A stretch of 14,144 nt of DNA from Conidiobolus incongruus B7586 (Eukaryota; Entomophthoromycota; Entomophthoromycetes; Entomophthorales; Conidiobolaceae), in assembly GCA_000697335.1 (NCBI GenBank), contig JNEM01010541.1:1-14144 (forward strand), given 5' to 3'. The notes beneath the pieces were generated by a model that worked only from the letters and a program-made list of their open reading frames with translations, did not search any database and was not told the DNA's origin. The number at the start of each line of letters is the position of its first letter. The stretch's first letter is position 1. The translations under genes and the position numbers were made by a program. Positions 9,697 through 14,144 of this stretch are shown here, in pieces.

Positions 9697-10347
9697 TTAG
9701 TTTTTAATTTTAAAGTATTTTCTATAATTGGAATCTTTCTTAATGGTTAAAAGTCTTCTCCTGCCGTTAATGAACCAATTGTTGATCTGTTCAATTGTCA
9801 AGCCAGTCATCATGCTCAAATTCATTTTTTGTTGTTCTGTGGGGAAGGGATGTGCGAGATTAGTAAACAACCAGTTCTTTAAAATGGTCGTCGTATGCTT
9901 GCTAAAGTTGAGACGCATCTTCTTGCCCCTGGTGTTGGGGTTAGGTGAGTGGGGCATGGATCCGTGGGATCCCATATAGTAGTGACGGTTGGGGGAGGGT
10001 GAGTGAGGTGGACTGTATGGTGAATGAGTAAGTGCGTGTGAGGGTACTGAATGCTTTCTCAAGGGAGTATAAAGATTAGGGGCAGGAGATGAGAGTAAGT
10101 CGTTGCTAGGGTATGGTGAACCGTAACAAAAGCTGAAGCTTCTGGAAGTGGGAACGACTGGAGATGATTGAGATTTTGAAGACCAGTCACCAAATTCTCC
10201 ATCAAGGGCACATTTATCCCAAGTCTGGAAAATATCGTCTAATTTAGGTGATTGTTTAGAGGGATTAGGAGAGATTGGCAGCTCTGGAATGGAAGATGTG
10301 ATAGTAATAAGAGGAGGAAGATGGAATGCAGCTGAAGTGGAGGCCAT
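9697..10347 (-). CDS. TALE-class homeodomain transcription factor
   Basis: Intact intronless gene, 216 residues. The homeodomain occupies about residues 140-200 at the C-terminus. The three-residue loop extension of the TALE class is visible in NLAHPFPTEQQK (163-174), and the recognition helix is LTIEQINNWFINGRRR (183-198), with W191, F192, I193, N194, R196 and R198 at the DNA-contact and core positions. Ile at homeodomain position 50 is typical of TALE proteins. Basic residues (RGKKMR, 140-145) form the N-terminal arm and GRRRLLTIKK follows the helix, either of which could serve for nuclear import. Residues 1-138 are low-complexity and rich in Ser, Pro and His, with repeated S-P (SPYSPPHSPSPN), possible phosphorylation sites. 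They also include a short acidic-aromatic patch (LDDIFQTW...GEFGDW, 36-55) that could be an activation or interaction motif. There is no MEIS/PBC/KNOX domain, and the length suits small fungal TALE proteins. The ATG is the first in frame. Target genes are unknown. Confidence 0.9.
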   Translation of the reverse strand: MASTSAAFHLPPLITITSSIPELPISPNPSKQSPKLDDIFQTWDKCALDGEFGDWSSKSQSSPVVPTSRSFSFCYGSPYPSNDLLSSPAPNLYTPLRKHSVPSHALTHSPYSPPHSPSPNRHYYMGSHGSMPHSPNPNTRGKKMRLNFSKHTTTILKNWLFTNLAHPFPTEQQKMNLSMMTGLTIEQINNWFINGRRRLLTIKKDSNYRKYFKIKN

Positions 10348-10459
10348 TGTATTATATTAGGCAAAGGATTATATAAGCGGATAGTATAGTAAAAGGAAAA
10401 TATTAAAAATTAATTATAGAAATACAGGTACTATAAAACTATTAGATTAGAATGAATAT

Positions 10460-10493
10460 ATCAGAGAGAAAGAGAAATGAGGGAGTATATATA
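10460..10493 (-). promoter_or_regulatory. TATA box and CT-rich tract upstream of the homeobox gene
   Basis: On the minus strand TATATATA (10486-10493) is followed directly by a pyrimidine-rich tract (10460-10484; CTCCCTCATTTCTCTTTCTC). This arrangement is common at fungal core promoters, where transcription often starts in or after the CT block. It lies 139 bases before the ATG, giving a 5' UTR of roughly 90-130 nt. In minus-strand order, the combination of a clean TATA and an adjacent CT block is unusual for this DNA. Confidence 0.5.
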
Positions 10494-11828
10494 GTAGAAT
10501 GATTAAGTGGGCTATTAGAAAATTAAAATGTTACGGTTCTCAAATTACAAGTAATAATTAATGAATTGCATTGTTGATGTGTGGTAATGTTTTTAACTTT
10601 TATTAGGCAGATATCTAATTCAACCTATTTCGGCAGAATAGCATTTTAATCACTTATTATCAATCCATAAGCGTTAATAACTTAAAATCCACACATCCAA
10701 TAATGTTGACCAACTATCCCGTTTGAAGGGTTTGTTTAACCGTTTATTAATATTTTGTATTACCTTCTCAGTTTCATAAATTCACCATCGAAATTCAAAT
10801 AACAGGCTGTTATCTATGGTCAAAAGTGACATTTAAATAATTATCCTTTAATTATAATTATTAATTTTACGCCCTAATTATTTAACAATACTATACAAAT
10901 CAATAATTACATAATATTAAAGTTTTATATTTCATAGGTTCAAATTAATGTTTATAATAAAAAATAATCAATATTTCATCTAATTAATTTGAAACTTATG
11001 TAATATTAAAAACTATTGTTATTATTTTTCAAATTCTATACACATATTAGATAATTATCGATTGTCAATAAAAAATATTTTTAATTATTTACAAAGCCAG
11101 ATATAACTACTAAATTTGAATATGTATTTCCTCGGATCGGATATCGCGGCCAATGAATACGCTAATAAAATCAAAATCATATTGAAAATAGATTATATTA
11201 AAATATTATCAATTTTAGTATCGGATAAAATGAGTTGATTAGTTAATAATCAAATTAACTAGTAATATTAAATAATTATATTGGTTATTTTTATATCAAA
11301 CTCAATCTTTGAATATAATATAATATACAAAACCCTAGATTTTCAATTATATGAACTTACCATTTTTACAATAATAATCTTACACTTTTGATATAATATT
11401 GACAACTTAATTTAAAGACTATACTTATTATCAAATAATATTTACAACCTTATATTAGATTCATCATTATATTGGTACTAGTTAGGATTCTTTAAGGTCC
11501 ATCAAAATCCAAAAATTATAAATCGAATATTTAAATAAATTGAAGTGCAAATTAATTTAAAATCACCATTTAAATAAATTATTTGGAATATTATCATTTT
11601 TAGTTTTATTATTTTTTCAATTTATCATTTGCTGTAGTTAAATTTCCTTAGCATATTTGATATCTTTTACTAGTTATTGAATATTAGGTAAATTTAATTA
11701 TATAAAAAAGAAAATATATTATTGGAAAAACATCTATATTAAAATTTCAAACGATACAAACATAAAATACGTAGACTACCAACTTTATAATGCATCATAT
11801 TAGAGAATAAAAGACTAAATAACTGATG
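10494..11828. other. AT-rich DNA upstream of the homeobox gene
   Basis: No intact gene. It lies between the homeobox core promoter and the inner end of the right arm, so it may hold upstream control elements, though none is recognised. A slightly less AT-rich stretch at about 10610-10830 reads weakly on the minus strand (VNIIGCVDFKLLTLMD) but cannot be assigned. A local G+C-rich word (ctcggatcggatatcgcggcc, about 11131-11151) lies in the small frame described separately. The rest is featureless. Confidence 0.5.
11085..11180 (-). other. small ORF, 31 codons, signal-peptide-like start
   Basis: The minus strand reads ATG then MILILLAYSLAAISDPRKY, a hydrophobic start with an Ala-rich end like a signal peptide, then FSSYIWLCK and TAA. 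It contains the only G+C-rich word for hundreds of bases. The frame ends in tttgtaaataa, where GTAAAT could be a fungal 5' splice site, so it could be a first exon or a relic of one. I find no convincing downstream exon. It could be chance. Confidence 0.18.
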
Positions 11829-14144
11829 ATAAATGCTACAATACTCAATGTACATGTTATCACAATGATATCAATTAATATATTTCAACTCGTAGCTGTT
11901 ACAATATAAAATGAGTCTTTAATTGGTTACTATCAAGCATATTTAGTCATACTATTTTATACCTTAATTATATTAGTTTAATATATTTCATTAATAAGTT
12001 TTGCCCGAATATCAGATAAATATTGAGAGGAATAATACCATTAAAAGAAAGATTCACTTATATTGTGATTTTGTATTATCCAATATACATTGATGACATT
12101 ATTTCAAATAAATTAACTTTGATTAAAACTAATATAAAATAAGCAAGTAATAATCACTGATACCATTCTAATTTACCACGGTAATATGTCCATTAGTTTT
12201 TCATCGCAAATAAATAAAATTAAAATTCATGATAATACAAGCTAGAACAGTTGAATAGTGCATTGTGATCTCATGGTTGAATTCGGCGATAATACAACTT
12301 TTTTGACATCAAGCATATCGTTTAATCACTTGTAATCTAACTGCTTGTCCTTTAGTTTTCTTAATTATATGATAATTTGAAATTGAAATCAACTAAAAAT
12401 GTTGAAAATTATGCATTTGATATTGGACTCAAGTATCGATTATGATATGCACTTAATTGGTTGATTAAAATTTCAAAACTCATCATTCATTCAATTATGA
12501 GTGATTTTATGTTATTGTACAGTGAAAATATAAATAATCCAATAATATTATTATCAATAGCATATTTGATCTTGACTTCCGTAAATCTTAGTATCAACAG
12601 GCTTATTACTGTTTCAATATATACAAATAAGAGTTTGCATATTAAATTCATAATGATCAATTAATATGAACTTTGAAATTCATTAATGATCGACACCAGT
12701 ATATTTAAACAGATTATCCTTTGATTTCTCAGTGTGGCATTCTTTATATTATATCCTATGTATACGCAATTCAGCATCTAATATTATTTCTCCAATTATT
12801 TACAAATTCATACTGAATCAATCATAATTAAACATTTTCATATGATAGCTCATAGTAATCTACTTGTGTGTCTATTAAAACCAAAATACAATCATATTAA
12901 TAAACATTTCTCATCAACTTCTCATGACAAATTTACTAAGTTGCATGAATATTCATCAAATGAGATAAGTTTTATCTGGGAATAAATGAACTTTAATTTT
13001 TAAGCTAATATGAAATAAATTACTATATCTAAGATCTGATTTTAACCATTCAATATAAATTTATTAAAGTTCATGGATTACTATTGTGTAATATTTTTGC
13101 ATGTTTTTAACTTTGATTCATATTAAATCCGTATCTCTGAAGAGAAAAATTAAGAATATTATTAAAATCATGCAATTCAAAATGGCAGAAATGATATTAC
13201 AATTTATCACCATATTGTTACTACTTTATGCCCTTAGTGATATTTGATAAATTTCATACCAAAATCAAATTAAGCTCAATTTTTAAAGTTGCTGTGTTTT
13301 ATTTTATAAAATATTAATTTATAATTTTTTCAATAATTATATTAACCGCACATTGATATAATCTGTAATTTTTCAAACTATGGACAAATATAGCTATTCA
13401 GTCTAAACTATAAAACTCATCCCTAAGCCTGAATAAGCCATACACGTATATTAACAAACTTGTCGAACATCCATGAGACTGTCATGTGTATTCACAATCA
13501 ACCTAATTAAATTTATTACAAGATCAATTGATAAGGAATATTTCTATCATTAAAATCATCAGCAGCTACTTTGATTTATGTATTCTAATAATGATACTGA
13601 TGACTATAGCAATAATTCTTATTCTTAGATCATAAAGCTATTTAAACTATTAATGATTTTAGCACATGTGTAATATATCTTTTCTCAAATTATGCAATCA
13701 TAATGAATAAATTTATCTAAATCACTATATAGAGTGAATATGATAATTATGAAATAGATCAATAATATATTTTTGTTTCAAGAAAGAGGTAAATATATTT
13801 GATAATAATCTCCAGTGTGATAATCATTTATTTGTATATAATTATAATGACGAATTACATTATTAATGATCATATATTTTATAGATTAATATTAAGATCA
13901 CCATGGATATTATAAACCTAACTCAACATATTAATTTACAAAAATCAATAGATTTAAATTATCGATGAACCTATTTGCTACTCAATGCCAATTTCTAATG
14001 AAGATTTTATTTAATGTGGTTTTAGGTTATTTAAGATTATGCTCAAGGTTCAACTAATGGTACCTTTTGCTCTTAGTTATCAAAATTCAAAATATGTGGA
14101 TTATATAATTTTTTCAATATTAAACCTTTCATGGTAGGCGGTGT
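11829..14144 (-). repeat. right arm of perfect inverted repeat, cut by window end
   Basis: This is the reverse-complement copy of 1467-3782, with no mismatch or indel seen in a block-by-block comparison. It is separated from the left arm by an 8,046-bp interior. It runs to the last base of the window, so it may continue beyond. It carries mirror images of all left-arm content, including the same broken membrane-protein relic with the same stops. A 55-codon ATG-initiated frame occurs in both arms (12497-12664 here, 2947-3114 on the opposite strand in the left arm). I do not recognise it and regard it as chance. Confidence 0.97.
12191..13622 (-). pseudogene. decayed multi-pass membrane protein, GPCR candidate (right-arm copy)
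   Basis: This is the exact mirror copy of the relic at 1989-3420, base for base, including every stop and frame change. The decay therefore happened before the two arms became identical. Evidence for its identity is the same as for the left copy: TM1/TM2-like and TM3-like hydrophobic segments, a Tyr-Leu-Ser-Ile-Val remnant, and a basic loop-like segment. Confidence 0.35.

Noticed and set aside
9728-9979. 83-codon plus-strand frame inside the homeobox gene
   Set aside because: It is an antisense shadow of the homeodomain-coding part.
1467-14144. Terminal inverted repeats of a large DNA transposon or Polinton-type element
   Set aside because: No transposase, integrase, polymerase or capsid-like gene is seen in the interior, and no target-site duplication can be seen because the right end is cut. 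The interior holds ordinary cellular genes and relics.
1-14144. tRNA, rRNA, CRISPR array, telomere repeat, organelle genes
   Set aside because: I looked on both strands and saw no cloverleaf with a T-arm consensus, no rRNA words, no regular spaced repeats, no telomere-type tandem repeat and no mitochondrial gene signatures.

Overview
This window looks like nuclear DNA from an AT-rich eukaryote, most likely an early-diverging fungus. Intergenic DNA is roughly four-fifths A+T by eye, genes are sparse and intronless, and the two intact genes stand out as G+C islands. A secreted tyrosinase, a short TALE homeodomain protein and several 7TM-receptor-like relics together would fit Entomophthorales (Conidiobolus-like). 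That placement is inference from gene content, not proof.

Layout. Positions 1-1466 are AT-rich flank with little readable content. Positions 1467-3782 and 11829-14144 are the arms of a giant inverted repeat. I compared them line by line and saw no mismatch and no indel over 2,316 bp. The right arm runs to the last base of the window, so the true outer end is not seen. The 8,046-bp interior (3783-11828) holds a membrane-protein relic on the minus strand (about 3783-4690), a decayed RPAP2/Rtr1-like fragment (4704-5129), the intact tyrosinase gene (5306-6496, +), 3.2 kb of AT-rich DNA with a possible receptor relic near its right end (8772-9320, +), the intact homeobox gene (9697-10347, -) and about 1.5 kb of upstream DNA. 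Each arm carries the same broken membrane-protein relic.

How it fits together. The tyrosinase (copper phenol oxidase, secretory pathway) and the homeodomain factor (nucleus) are convergent genes with no direct functional link visible. What joins them is that both lie between identical inverted arms. Homologous recombination between the arms would flip the whole 8-kb cassette. This is the most interesting feature, and also the one most exposed to assembly error, because one arm ends exactly at the window edge.
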